DNA of 64,000 nucleotides from Deinococcus taeanensis (GTDB taxonomy: Bacteria > Deinococcota > Deinococci > Deinococcales > Deinococcaceae). The notes beneath the pieces were generated by a model. The model saw only the letters and a program-made list of their open reading frames with translations, did no database searches and had not been told where the DNA came from. The DNA is taken from positions 132,001 through 196,000 of the forward strand of contig NZ_CP083456.1 in NCBI RefSeq assembly GCF_020229735.1, in the 5' to 3' direction. A program made the position numbers and the translations under genes. This document shows, piece by piece, positions 9,304-19,069 of this stretch (position 1 is the first letter of the stretch; every line of letters starts with the position of its first letter).

Positions 9304-10098
9304 ATGTCCATCCTGCCGCACCGCACCTTCTGTTCTGTCCGTTCCACCCATCCTCACTTGGCGCTGCTGACCGCGTGTGCTGCGCTCCTGTCTGCCTGCG
9401 GCACGACGGCCGCGCCGGACGCGCCCACCGCACTGGCGCCCGTCAAAGCGCAGTTGCTGCTCCCGGAGGAGCCCATCTGCGACGCCACCAGCCTGGACTG
9501 CCCGCCGACCGGCGGAGGCGGGTCCAGCTATAGCTACTGGAACCTGGCGCAGGTGGCGACCATCAGCCCGCGCGCCGCTTACGTCGTCAACGTCTCGCTG
9601 AGCAGCGCCGCCGCCTACAGTCAGGAACGCAACCAGCACTATCCCAACCAGAAAAACCTCGCGCTGGCCTTCATGCAGAATCCCACGCCCACCACGGCCA
9701 GCAACCTGCAGATCCTCGTCACGCCGCACGCCGGCCTGAACTGGAGCGAGGACGGCTGCTCGTCGCCGTGGTACGCCGACATCGCCACGCTGGGCTTCAC
9801 TGCGCTGTACAGCGAGACCTTTGCGCCCGCCTGCCGCCTGCATGACTTCGCGTACCGCAACGTGGGTCGCGTGGCCAACGAGGCGCAGGTGGCCAGCGGG
9901 CAGACCGCCCTGGTAAACCACGACGCCCTGCGGCGCGAAGTGGACGACCAGTTTCTCAGGAACATGCTCAGCATCTGCGCTGCTAAAACCTGGCTCGTGC
10001 GCGGAACCTGCAACACCTGGGCCAACACCTTCGCCTCCGCCGTCCACAACCACGGGCGGTCCAGCTGGGCCATCTGGAATTTCACCTGGGAAGAGTGA
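9304..10098 (+). CDS. Prokaryotic phospholipase A2-like lipoprotein
   Basis: A 264-aa secreted protein. The signal peptide ends in LLSACG, a lipobox. The C-terminal half carries the bacterial/fungal phospholipase A2 signature: CRLHDFAYRN, with the catalytic His-Asp pair, the calcium-loop-like segment WSEDGCSSPWY before it, and a later Cys-containing helix region (SICAAKTW, TCNTWANTF) that would supply disulphides as in the Streptomyces enzyme. The predicted reaction is hydrolysis of the sn-2 acyl ester of phospholipids, calcium dependent. The N-terminal roughly 120 residues are unlike the minimal enzyme and of unknown role. The start is set by AAGGAG six bases upstream. Confidence 0.8.
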   Translation: MSILPHRTFCSVRSTHPHLALLTACAALLSACGTTAAPDAPTALAPVKAQLLLPEEPICDATSLDCPPTGGGGSSYSYWNLAQVATISPRAAYVVNVSLSSAAAYSQERNQHYPNQKNLALAFMQNPTPTTASNLQILVTPHAGLNWSEDGCSSPWYADIATLGFTALYSETFAPACRLHDFAYRNVGRVANEAQVASGQTALVNHDALRREVDDQFLRNMLSICAAKTWLVRGTCNTWANTFASAVHNHGRSSWAIWNFTWEE

Positions 10099-10384
10099 CC
10101 TCCCGTCGCCACGGCCTCACTGCAGCCACGCCGGGGCCGGCCGCCGCGCTCGACCAATTCCCTCCAGGCGGAACCCCAGAGCAACGGCAACAGGGCCGAG
10201 TGCTCCGGATGGCCGGTCATGGCGACGGCTGCTCTCCTGCCTGATCAGGGGAAGGTGACCCAGCCTGCGGCAGCCATTCCAGGCCGGGGCGCCTCAACGG
10301 TCTGCCGGCCCTGTACCGGACATCTTGCCTTCAAGCTGCGCCTGAAGCGTGAAAAGGCGCGCTCAACAGCCTGATCATTCCGGG

Positions 10385-11265
10385 TCACTCGGGCCGCTCC
10401 CAGCACAGGGCATGGCAGAGTTGCTCTGCGCCGTACCGCACCAGACTCATGGCCGTTCGGCCATGAGTCTTCACCGTGATTGGGCGCTCCGCCTGGCGCC
10501 ACACACCGACCCGCAGACAACTGACCCAGGCCAGGATGACCAGCCCGAACAGGCGTTCCAGACGGTCGGGTTGGGTGATGACTGTGCGCTCCAGATCGAA
10601 CCCACCGACCTTAAGGCTGGTGAAAGTGCACCCCACAGACCAGCGAGCCCAGTACAGCATGCAAACGTCCCAGACGCTGAAATCCGTGGCAATCGCGCCG
10701 TAGACGTTGGCGCGTTCGGCGAGGCAGCTCACCTCACCGACCATCAGGTCACCCAACTACGCATCCACGCGCCGCTCGTTGACCACAGCATTGTTCCGGA
10801 TACGAGTCGCCCGTTTGATCCCCTTATCATCTCAGGAACCGAAACTATTCCCCGCCAATGAACCCCCGATCCGCGACCAGGCCCTTCCACCGGCGCGCCG
10901 GAAGGGCCTTCAACAGCCTGGACACCGGCCGCATCTGCTTGACCGTGCCGCTGCTACCGTCGTGCTCAAGGGCCGTTCAGACGAGCGGAACCGCTTATCT
11001 GTGCAGCACGACGCCACGCACCAGCAGGTTCAGTGGTGAATCTCCGCGTTCCCAAATGGTGCGGTCCATGCAGAACAGCAGTGTCCCGGGAGGGAGCATG
11101 GGCAGCAGGAAGGATTCGGCGAGTTGAGAATCCCGGCAACCTCATGCCACCCGGCGTCGCTTCGCGTCGAGAGCGATGGTCCCGGGCAGGTGAGCGCACA
11201 GGTCACTCTGGTTCACGCTCCTGCCCGGGACCATCGCCAGGACGACGTCCTACCGAAAATGTGGT
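10385..11265 (-). pseudogene. Decayed IS4-family transposase
   Basis: Remnant of a DDE transposase read on the minus strand in several frames. Near 11230-11150 one reads VPGRSVNQSDLCAHLPG, then KRRRVA, a TGA, and GCRDSQLAE. Near 11090-11030 one reads LPPGTLLFCMDRTIWERG, which holds the first catalytic Asp. Around 10880-10850 one reads GLVADRGFIGGEWF, the second Asp. From 10756 to 10385 an open stretch gives the C-terminal domain (LERLFGLVILAWVSCLRVGV). At least one stop and several frameshifts separate these pieces, so it is inactive. No terminal inverted repeats or target duplication could be recognised. Confidence 0.8.
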
Positions 11266-12139
11266 CACAGCCAGAAAATGGCTGGCAGCGTCTCAGTCGA
11301 TCAAAAACCTAAGATTTCCGGCAACGGAGGCTGCCGGTACAAGAAGTGTTCGCGCGCAGCGGATCGTCATGGCCAGACGGCTGCCGTGCGCAGCAACCCC
11401 GCCTGCCCGGGACGCGTCCACCCCGCTGTCCACAGTGAAGGGCGCCCCGAGCGAGTCATGGCGTGGCGTAAACGGGGTCTTGCAGATGTCATCGATCGTC
11501 ATTTCCCGGAAGCCTGAAGGAGCGCATTGCTCTGCCTTGAGCAAAAAAGGTCGCCCCGGTTGATCTTGCCGGTACGCCTTCTGCAGAGAGTGACATGCTG
11601 GCCCAATCCGTGAGCCGCCTGCACCGGACGCGATTCACTGCGGTCGCGGAGCTTCGCTTGACCGGGAGGTCATGAACCTGCCGCTGCCAATGGCTGATGA
11701 GCTACCCCTCGTGCTGGCCTATGTATCACGGCGGCGCTCGGGAATCCGAACAGCAACGCCGAGAGGGCCTGCTTTCCATAGTCGATTCAGGGCCGGGCCC
11801 TGCGGACCGCACGACTCTGGGTCACTCGTTGATGATCCTGAGCTGGACGGCAGGGCGGTCCCCTGACGCGTGATGGAATTGTGGAACCAGGCTCAGGCGC
11901 CGCTGTTTGAGCGAACAAACCTCTTGAATGAATGAGGCCAGCAGTGCAGTGCGAGGTCATGATGCCTCTGGGCAGCGAAAAAAACCGGGGCGGGTCCAGC
12001 CGGCCGCCACGCCGAGCTCATCCCTTGTTCCCCTGCCAGACCCCCTTGACACGCCCAGCCAGCAGACACGGCGCACATCAGGACCTACAAACCGGCCTGC
12101 AGGGACACGCCCGCGGGCCGGTCAGCATTCCCAGACGGT
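11266..12139. other. Gene-poor stretch beside the transposase relic
   Basis: About 870 bases with no supported gene. The reading frames are short and lack ribosome sites. It may contain further degraded mobile-element DNA, but I could not read any family-specific motif. Confidence 0.45.
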
Positions 12140-14302
12140 TTACCAGGTGATGGTGCCGTTGGCTTTGTTGACGGTGAACTGGTACACCTGGGCGGAGTGG
12201 CAGCTGGTGCAGCCGGCAGGTGCGGGATCGTACACAGTGCGGCCGTTGGCGGTGACGGACATGTCGATGTTGCGGCGGTAGCTGCCGAAAATGCCCGAGG
12301 AACGCCTGGCGATGCTGGACACCTGAATGATGGTGTCGCCTGCCGGGTTCAGTGCGCCGATCACATCAAGGGTGCCGTTGCCGCTGAGCGTGCCGATCTG
12401 GGTGGTGGCGCCGGTGTTGGGATCGTATGTGTTGACCTCGACGTCGCCGTAGACCGAGGTGAAGTTCAGGGTCATGCTGGTATAGGCGGTGCTGGGGCCG
12501 ACTGGGCCGCCGCCAGGAATCTGGCCGCTCCAGCTGCCGATCCGGCGTTTCCAGTCGACAATCTGGGTCTGCCAGGTGCTGGAGGTAACGAGCGGGAAGG
12601 CCACGCCTGCGTCAGCCCGGACCCCCGCGTCGAGATACGCGGAGTAACTGCCGCCCTGACCGGGCGTGAAGGTCGCGTTGGCCTGCCCCTCGGCGAAGGC
12701 GCGGGCGTGCACGAAGGCGTGCGGACCGCTGGTGGAGGCGCTGTAGAACGCCAGGACCCCTTTGGCGCCGAGGGAGGCGTTCAGCTGGGCACTGCCGGTC
12801 ACGGTGGGCGCAGGCGGCGCATTGAAGGTCCAGTTGTTGCTGTTGATTCCGCTCCAGCCGCTGCCCTTGTTGTACTGCACGCCGTAGCGGCCGTTGAAGG
12901 ATTGCGTGGCCTCATAGCGGAGGGTGGCGGTGATCTGCCCGTCGGTTCCGACGGTGGGCACCAGGATGGGCGTGATCACGACCGGGACCGGGCCGATAAA
13001 GAAGGTGATGGGCGAGAAGACCACCTGCCACTGCGTGAGGTCCTTGTTGACATTCCAGCTGTACGACCCTTTGCCGTCCAGTGTGACTCGGGCGTTCTCG
13101 GAGAGCTCCACGCCGACGTCGAAGTGCCTGAGGCTGAACCAGCGGATGCTGGCGTTGATGAACGCGTCGGCGCGGGCGTTGAACTCGCCGTCCAGCGTGA
13201 CGTAGTTCGTGCTGGGCACGCGGCTGCGCAGGCCGCCGGCGGCGCCGTCGTCGCAGCCGAGGTTGCGGCTGGCGTGGTCGTACAGGCAAAACGGCGTCTT
13301 GCTGAAGCTGAAGAAGTTGAAGGTCTTCTGCGCACTGAGTTTCTGCTGCTGTGCCTGGATGGCGCTGCCAGACTTCTCGTAGTCGATCATGCTGGAGTCC
13401 AGAGCTACGGCAGCGTCGAGGTCGCCGTCCTGGATGATTTCTTCCAGGGTAACCTCACCGGTCCGTACAAGCGTGGTTTCGCCCTGCACTTCGATGGCGC
13501 TCACGCGGCCCAGGAAGCCGGCGGGCGCCGTTTCCGTGGGGCGGCTGACAAGGGCCATCCCTTCTTTCAAACTGCTCAGGACCGGGCTGTCGCTGCGGAA
13601 GACCAGGGTGCGGCCGTCGTCGGAGGCGCTGAGCAGCCCGGCGCGGTCCTGTTCACCCAGGACGCGGGTGGTGTCGGGAATGACCGCGTCGGGCCGCTCA
13701 CCATCGGAATTCCAGGGGTTGGCGTTCTGATCGTCGATGGCGACCCAGAAGCGGGCTTCGCGGTTGAGCTGGCCGCTGGCATAGAAGCGCCAGCCGCCCT
13801 TCTGGCCGTCCACCTGTCCGTCGTGGAATTCGGCCATGCGCCAGTTCGCGCCGAATTCCGTGGCGCAGAAGGTGTCGGCCGCCTTGCGCGACGTCAGGGC
13901 GGTGCCGTTGACGGGTGGCGTGGCGCGGACCTCACCGCCGGCCCAGCCGTTGTAGAAGTCCAGCGCCAGACCTTCAGGTGCGGCGCGCCCATCTTGATTG
14001 AGGCACAGCAGCGGCAGGTCGGCGGTGGCGCTGGTGTCGCCGGCGTAGGGATCTGTCGCCTCGTCGGCGCCGACACGCACCACGCCGCCCTGCTGGTCGA
14101 GGACGCGCCAAGTCATGCCGCGCCAGGCCTCGCTGACCGGCAGGACGCTGCTGCTGTGCAGGCGAGGGCCAGCCTTCGCCAGGTCGGCGGGGCGCTGCAG
14201 GGCAGTGCGCCCAGACTGGGGGCCGGCCGCCGGGGTCGGCTGGGTGCCGCAGGAGGCGAGAAGAACGGTGAGGCTGAGGACGGGCAGGGAAAAGTGTTTC
14301 AT
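12140..14302 (-). CDS. Large lipoprotein with C-terminal CxxCH motif
   Basis: A 720-aa envelope lipoprotein (lipobox LLASC, Cys18). Residues about 90-180 contain a domain shared with the lipoprotein at 17262-17879 (pattern WxGG, then AADxxC, then FGxxWR). Residues 330-640 are rich in beta-strand-like sequence and include a hydrophobic patch (SPITFFIGPVPVVITPILVP, near 430-450). The C-terminus has GCTSCHSAQ at 697-705, a CxxCH motif (Cys698, Cys701, His702) of the kind that binds c-type haem, although a single site at the very end could instead bind metal. ATG is preceded by GGAGCTGCC. It is divergent to the STAND/SARP regulator, which may control it. The function is unknown. Confidence 0.85.
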   Translation of the reverse strand: MKHFSLPVLSLTVLLASCGTQPTPAAGPQSGRTALQRPADLAKAGPRLHSSSVLPVSEAWRGMTWRVLDQQGGVVRVGADEATDPYAGDTSATADLPLLCLNQDGRAAPEGLALDFYNGWAGGEVRATPPVNGTALTSRKAADTFCATEFGANWRMAEFHDGQVDGQKGGWRFYASGQLNREARFWVAIDDQNANPWNSDGERPDAVIPDTTRVLGEQDRAGLLSASDDGRTLVFRSDSPVLSSLKEGMALVSRPTETAPAGFLGRVSAIEVQGETTLVRTGEVTLEEIIQDGDLDAAVALDSSMIDYEKSGSAIQAQQQKLSAQKTFNFFSFSKTPFCLYDHASRNLGCDDGAAGGLRSRVPSTNYVTLDGEFNARADAFINASIRWFSLRHFDVGVELSENARVTLDGKGSYSWNVNKDLTQWQVVFSPITFFIGPVPVVITPILVPTVGTDGQITATLRYEATQSFNGRYGVQYNKGSGWSGINSNNWTFNAPPAPTVTGSAQLNASLGAKGVLAFYSASTSGPHAFVHARAFAEGQANATFTPGQGGSYSAYLDAGVRADAGVAFPLVTSSTWQTQIVDWKRRIGSWSGQIPGGGPVGPSTAYTSMTLNFTSVYGDVEVNTYDPNTGATTQIGTLSGNGTLDVIGALNPAGDTIIQVSSIARRSSGIFGSYRRNIDMSVTANGRTVYDPAPAGCTSCHSAQVYQFTVNKANGTITW

Positions 14303-14487
14303 GGCAGCTCCAGAGGGAAAGGGGGCGGGAAGGCAGCGGGGGCCGCCGGGCGGCCCCGGGCGGCGCTGTCGTTCACGCCATCAGACTGCGGGCTGTTCCG
14401 GGAACGATCAGGGAAGGGCGGGCGGTTCCCTGAGGCGGGCACCTGCTGAAGCTCCGCTGAAGGGAGCGCGGTAGACTGCGGGCATCC

Positions 14488-17205
14488 ATGACTTCTGCTC
14501 CTCGTCGTTCGGCGGTGCCGAGGGCCGCTCGGTTCGAGCGGCCGCGCACTCACCTGCTGGCCCGGCTGACCGACTCGCTGGACGCGCCGCTGATCGTGCT
14601 GGCCGCCGCGTCGGGTTACGGGAAGACCACCTTGCTCGCGCAGTACGCGCGGGTTACGCCGCGGCGCGTGGCGTGGTGTCGCCTGACCGACGGGCAGGAA
14701 GGGCCAGGGCAGATTACGGCTCGCCTCGCGCAGAGTGCGGGCCTGGCGGCGCTGACTGAGCTGGATCCCCGCACGCCGCCAGGCGCGCTGCTGGAGTTGC
14801 TGACGTCCGCGCTCTCCACCCTGAACGACGGTGTGGATCTGATCGTGGACAACGTCGAGAGCGACGCGCAGCGCGAGTGGCTCGCGCGGCTGTCCGACGC
14901 TCTGGAGGAGGGGCACCGGCTGCTGATCAGCACGTACAGCACCGACGGCCTGCGGATCGCGCGGCGGATCGCGGACGGTCAGGCGGTCGTGCTGGACACG
15001 GCGGATCTGGCCTTTACCGTCCAGGAGACCGAGGCGTACCTGCAGGAACGCGGCGCGCCGGCGCCCGCTGAGGACCTGCGTCACCTGGGCGGGTGGCCCG
15101 CGGGGCTGGCCCTGGCCGCCCACGGCGCGCCGCGGCATGCCCGCGCGGATGACCTGGTGCTCGAAGCGCTCGGCACGCTGCCACCTGAGCTCCGCGCGGC
15201 GCTGCCGCTGCTCTCGCCGCTGGATCTGTGGACCGACGCGGACGCCGCGGTTCTGGCGCCCGAGCTGCCTTCAGGCTGGCTGCAGGCCGTGCAGCGCGCC
15301 GGCCTGCCCGTCACGGCGCTGGGCGGCGGAACGTTTCAGCCTCACCGTCTGCTGGTGAGCGTGCTGACCACCCAGCTGGCCCGGCAGCCGGAACGCGCCG
15401 CCGCCGTGAAGCTGGCCGCGGCAGGCCTGGCCGAAACGCGCGGCGACGCGGAGCGGGCCGCAGCGCTGTACCTGCAAGCGGCGCAGCCCACGCTGGCCCT
15501 GCGGGTGGCGGAACCGCTCGTGCAACTGTACCGCGACCGGGGCGAGCATCACCGCACGCGCGCCCTGCTCGAGGCGTTCAGTCAGGAAACGCTGAGTCCG
15601 GCGCTGCAGGAGCGCCTGGCGTGGGCGCAGGTCGAGACCGGCGCGGCCGCGCAGGGCGAGGCGGCTCTGGAAGCCCTGCGCCGCGCGGGCACGCTCAGTG
15701 CGTCAGGCCTGGCGTCCCTGGCGATGATCCGGGGCCGCCGGGGCGACACGGACGGGCAGTACGCCCTGTCGCGCGAGGGTCTAGCGCTGGACGGCCCGAC
15801 CGTGCCCGCGCTGTACTGGCCGTTCGTGCAGGCCGCGCTGAGACTCGGACACCACGCCGAGGCAGAAGGGGCCGCCGAGCGCCTGCGCCGCTGGGCGCAG
15901 CGGGGCACGGACGCCGTGCGTCAGGCCGAAGCGTGGCATCTGCAGGCCATCACCTGGCAGCGCACGCGCTCGCCGGATGAAGCGGCGCGTCCCCTGGCCC
16001 GCGCCCGCGCGGCGTACGAGGCACTGGGGTGGCAGGGCCGCGCCGCCGGGCTGCACCTGGATGAACTGGAACTCGCGGTGCGCGCCGGGGAGGCGAGCGA
16101 TGTCCTGGCGGTAACACTGGGCGCCCTGGACACCAGGCTGCCGCCGGACGCCGCGGTCCTGCAGCTGCGCCGCCTCCGGCTCCTGGGCACCGTGCAGCGC
16201 CGCCTGGGGCAGCTTGGGGCGGCCGAGCAGATCCTGCGTCAGGCGCTGGCGGTGGCGCGCGAGGCGAGCATTCATCCTGGCGGCGCCGGCCTGACCGTGG
16301 CCCTGGCGGACGTGCTGCTGGCCCAGGGGCAGACGGACGAAGCCCGCGACTGGCTTCAGGAGGAGGCGCCGGGGCAATCGGGAGTTCTGCTGGCGCTGCT
16401 GCGTGCCCAGGCCAGCGGGGCGCCCCTGCGGCTGCGTGAGGCGGACCTGACGGACGAACCCGACGCGGAGACCCGGCAGCGTGCCCGGGCGGCCCTGGGC
16501 CTGGAAGCCGGCGTGCCGGTCGGCCCGGCGCCCGCAGCGGGCTCGGCCTACACGCTGCAGCTGATCACCCTGGGTGACTGCTGCGCGGCCATCAATGGTC
16601 GGCCGGTCAGGGTGGGGCTCGCCAAGGCGCGGGAACTGCTGGCGTGGCTGGCCCTTCATGGATCCGGTTCCCGGGATGAGCTGGTCACGGCCCTGTGGGA
16701 CGGATCAGCGGAGGAGCGGCACGTGGAGTACTTCCGCGTGACGGTGCGCCGCCTGCGGGCCGCCCTGCGCGCTCATCTCCCGGACGGCCTGGACCCGCTG
16801 CCGTATGCAGACGGCCGCTACCGGCTGGACCGCAGCCTGACCGTCGAGGTGGATGTGCACGGGCCGGTGACGCCCGGCGCGCTGAAACCGTTTCTGCCGG
16901 GAACAGACACCGAGTGGGCCGCCCGGTACCGGCAGGCGCAGGCTGAGCGCGCCGCGAGCGTCCTGCTGGCCGGCGCGGCCGCTCTTCCTGCGGCGCAGGC
17001 CGCCGAAGCGTACCGCACGCTGCTGCGCGTGGAGCCGCTGCTGGCTGGCGCCCACGAAGGGCTGATTCTGGCGCTGCACGCCCTGGGTGACCCTGGTCCG
17101 CTGGAACTGGCCGTTCAGAGCTACGAACGGACGCTGCGTGAGGAGTACGGCGAACCGCTTCCCGCCGCAATCCGGGCGCTGCGCGCGGCGCCGGCCGGGT
17201 CGTGA
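14488..17205 (+). CDS. STAND-type ATPase transcription regulator with SARP/BTAD C-terminus
   Basis: A 905-aa regulator. The N-terminus has an AAA/STAND nucleotide-binding domain with Walker A ASGYGKTT (41-48) and Walker B-like LIVDN near 110-115. The middle (about 300-680) is alpha-helical and TPR-like. The C-terminus has an OmpR-like winged helix (about 690-785, LAKARELLAWLALHG) and a bacterial transcriptional activator domain (785-900), the order found in MalT/SARP-like activators but with the DNA-binding domain inside the C-terminal third. A -10-like TAGACT lies 10 bases before the ATG. It sits between two lipoprotein genes sharing a domain, which are its likely targets. The inducer is unknown. 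Confidence 0.85.
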   Translation: MTSAPRRSAVPRAARFERPRTHLLARLTDSLDAPLIVLAAASGYGKTTLLAQYARVTPRRVAWCRLTDGQEGPGQITARLAQSAGLAALTELDPRTPPGALLELLTSALSTLNDGVDLIVDNVESDAQREWLARLSDALEEGHRLLISTYSTDGLRIARRIADGQAVVLDTADLAFTVQETEAYLQERGAPAPAEDLRHLGGWPAGLALAAHGAPRHARADDLVLEALGTLPPELRAALPLLSPLDLWTDADAAVLAPELPSGWLQAVQRAGLPVTALGGGTFQPHRLLVSVLTTQLARQPERAAAVKLAAAGLAETRGDAERAAALYLQAAQPTLALRVAEPLVQLYRDRGEHHRTRALLEAFSQETLSPALQERLAWAQVETGAAAQGEAALEALRRAGTLSASGLASLAMIRGRRGDTDGQYALSREGLALDGPTVPALYWPFVQAALRLGHHAEAEGAAERLRRWAQRGTDAVRQAEAWHLQAITWQRTRSPDEAARPLARARAAYEALGWQGRAAGLHLDELELAVRAGEASDVLAVTLGALDTRLPPDAAVLQLRRLRLLGTVQRRLGQLGAAEQILRQALAVAREASIHPGGAGLTVALADVLLAQGQTDEARDWLQEEAPGQSGVLLALLRAQASGAPLRLREADLTDEPDAETRQRARAALGLEAGVPVGPAPAAGSAYTLQLITLGDCCAAINGRPVRVGLAKARELLAWLALHGSGSRDELVTALWDGSAEERHVEYFRVTVRRLRAALRAHLPDGLDPLPYADGRYRLDRSLTVEVDVHGPVTPGALKPFLPGTDTEWAARYRQAQAERAASVLLAGAAALPAAQAAEAYRTLLRVEPLLAGAHEGLILALHALGDPGPLELAVQSYERTLREEYGEPLPAAIRALRAAPAGS

Positions 17206-17261
17206 GGCGCGTTCCCTGAACGTTCCCACCTCGCTGTGCATGCTGAAGGCCAGAGGACCCC

Positions 17262-17879
17262 ATGATGCTCAAGACACTGCCTGCCCTGACGGCCCTGCTG
17301 CCCCTCGCTGCCCTGCTCGCCTCCTGCGCCACCACGACCGCCCCGCATCCGGACGCACCGGCTTCCCTGCAGGCCCAGAACGCGGATATCTGTCCGTCGT
17401 GCGGTCGGCTGTCCCTGAGCGCCTGGGTGTTGCCCGCACCGGCCGCGGAACTTCCAGTGGCGGCCGAGCGGCCGGCGGACGACCTTGCCGAATTCCAGCC
17501 TGAGCCACCCAAAGGCGGCTTCTCCCCCGCGGTGCCGGCCGTAGTCAGCTATGACGGCCACCTGCTTCACCTGACGGTCGTCACGGGCGAGGACCGCGCC
17601 CGGCCCGTGGCCTGCTTCCAGCCGGCCTGGTCGGCTCGTCCAGGCACGCTGCCCGCGCTGACCCTACAGGGCGACGAGGCTCTCAACACCTGGACGGGCG
17701 GCCTGGTGGAGCTGTCTGCCGCGGTAACGCAGGCCAAACTGAGCAGCGCCGAGGCGGCCGACCGGTGGTGCGTACAGGAGTTCGGGCTGAGCTGGCGGGC
17801 CCTGCGGATGAATGACACCACGGACCTGCTGCCCCTGGGCGTGCGGCCGACCGACACCTGGGCGGCCACGCAGCCATGA
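17262..17879 (+). CDS. Lipoprotein sharing a domain with the CxxCH lipoprotein
   Basis: A 205-aa lipoprotein (lipobox LLASC, Cys22). After a proline-rich linker, residues 90-190 match the N-terminal domain of the 720-aa lipoprotein at 12140-14302: both contain WxGG, a run AAD-x2-C, and FGxxWR. Two cysteines (near VACF and RWC) align between the two and could form a disulphide. AGGA lies just upstream of the ATG. It follows the SARP regulator by 56 bases and overlaps the next gene by 4 bases, so the three are probably one transcript. I recognise no named family. Confidence 0.8.
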   Translation: MMLKTLPALTALLPLAALLASCATTTAPHPDAPASLQAQNADICPSCGRLSLSAWVLPAPAAELPVAAERPADDLAEFQPEPPKGGFSPAVPAVVSYDGHLLHLTVVTGEDRARPVACFQPAWSARPGTLPALTLQGDEALNTWTGGLVELSAAVTQAKLSSAEAADRWCVQEFGLSWRALRMNDTTDLLPLGVRPTDTWAATQP

Positions 17880-18202
17880 ACCGGGCGCGCGCCCAGTGGC
17901 AGACGCTGACGCCCAGCGCGCTGGCTCTCTTTTCCGAACTGCGCGCGTGCCTGAGTGAGCAGCCGCCCACCAGCCGCTGGACCTTGGAGCGGCGCGCGCA
18001 GTCGCTGATCCTCACGGCCGGACTGGAACGCGCCTGGCAGCAGGAGCGCGTGGATCTGGACGCGCTGCGCGCCCTGGATGCTCTGACCGCGCACCTGGAT
18101 CTCAGCGCGACCGTGACGTGCCGCTCTGCCCTTGAAGGCCTTCAGGGCCTGTTCCGGCGGGTGGTGGAGATCACGTACGAGGAACTGGCGCCCGGCGACT
18201 GA
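17876..18202 (+). CDS. Hypothetical 108-aa helical protein
   Basis: A 108-aa soluble protein, overlapping the preceding lipoprotein gene by ATGA, so translationally coupled. It is Leu/Ala/Arg-rich and predicted helical throughout, with no signal peptide, Cys pair or known motif. Co-transcription with the regulator and lipoprotein is the only functional hint. Confidence 0.65.
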   Translation: MNRARAQWQTLTPSALALFSELRACLSEQPPTSRWTLERRAQSLILTAGLERAWQQERVDLDALRALDALTAHLDLSATVTCRSALEGLQGLFRRVVEITYEELAPGD

Positions 18203-18337
18203 GCAGTCGAACCAGTGCAGCTTAACCCATGCTGCCAGTTGCATGCGGCGTGGGCGCTTGGGTTCACACGGTGGTCCACGCCCCCTTCGGAGGCGTGTCG
18301 ACGGCGCGGCCCCACAGGCCAGCGGGTCGCCTTCCGG

Positions 18338-18511
18338 TCAGATGGAGGTGTTCTCGAGGCAGGTCAGGCAGACGTCCATGATCACTTCCGGCACGTACTG
18401 TTCGCATTCGACACACCACTCCTGGTCCTCCCACTCGACGGCGGGCCGGTCGTCCAGAGGCGTGAAGAGGAGGCCAGGGTCGGTAAGCAGGTCGCGGAGT
18501 GTGCTGGTCAT
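18338..18511 (-). CDS. 57-aa zinc-ribbon microprotein
   Basis: A small acidic protein with two CxxC pairs: Cys33/Cys36 (WCVEC) and Cys48/Cys51 (VCLTC), 11 residues apart, the layout of a minimal zinc ribbon. The start is fixed by AGGAGGGCCC directly before ATG; an upstream in-frame ATG lacks a ribosome site. It converges on the preceding gene set. The role is unknown; small zinc ribbons often bind nucleic acid or protein partners. Confidence 0.7.
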   Translation of the reverse strand: MTSTLRDLLTDPGLLFTPLDDRPAVEWEDQEWCVECEQYVPEVIMDVCLTCLENTSI

Positions 18512-19069
18512 GGGCCCTCCTGCTCCCAGGATTGCCGTGGTAGACGCACAAAGGCAAGAGCGGAAGCCCTTTAGCGTCTCTTCAGGCACCCAGTGCCTTC
18601 ACCTGACCGGCCCTTCGGGGCTGCATTGTCGCCTCTGGTGTGCCGCCGACCGGCTTCACCGGCGTCTGGGGGCTTCAGCGCAGGCCGCCTGAACAGCGGG
18701 CGGCGGCAGCGCGGCCCACCACCGCCAGAACGCTGAACAAGCGTGAGCCCGGCGTGACGGCTCAGGTGTGCACCGGCTGAGGGCGGTGCTGAAGGCCCCA
18801 GGAGTCGGCCGGAACAGGGCAGCGGTGAAGCGTTCGCCCGGGCGGCCCCTTCGGGTTGGTCTCCATCAGGCCGGCCAGTCACCCCGCCCGGGCGGACACA
18901 ACTGAGCGGCGGGCCAGGTTGGCGGACGCCCGCCCGGCACACGCCGGGCCCCCGCATCAAGATGCGGTTAAGCAGATTCCCGCCGCGCGGTCAAGTCCCC
19001 TCCCGCCCGGAAGTGTTAATCTGACCCTGGGTCGGCTCAGAGCGGGCCGGACGCTCACCTGGAGGCACC
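18512..19069. other. Intergenic, no gene seen
   Basis: About 560 bases without a supported gene. It contains the upstream regions of the zinc-ribbon gene and of the azoreductase. The azoreductase ATG has GGAGGCACC in front. Other frames look non-coding. Confidence 0.45.

Noticed and set aside
11173..11237. Perfect 18-bp inverted repeat (GCGATGGTCCCGGGCAGG) that could be IS ends
   Set aside because: Both arms lie inside readable transposase sequence (VPGRSVNQ and HLPGTIAL), so they are not element ends; the pairing may be chance or a later small rearrangement.
12197..14449. 750-codon plus-strand frame opposite the CxxCH lipoprotein
   Set aside because: Antisense shadow; the minus-strand frame has a lipobox, ribosome site and domain match, the plus one has none.
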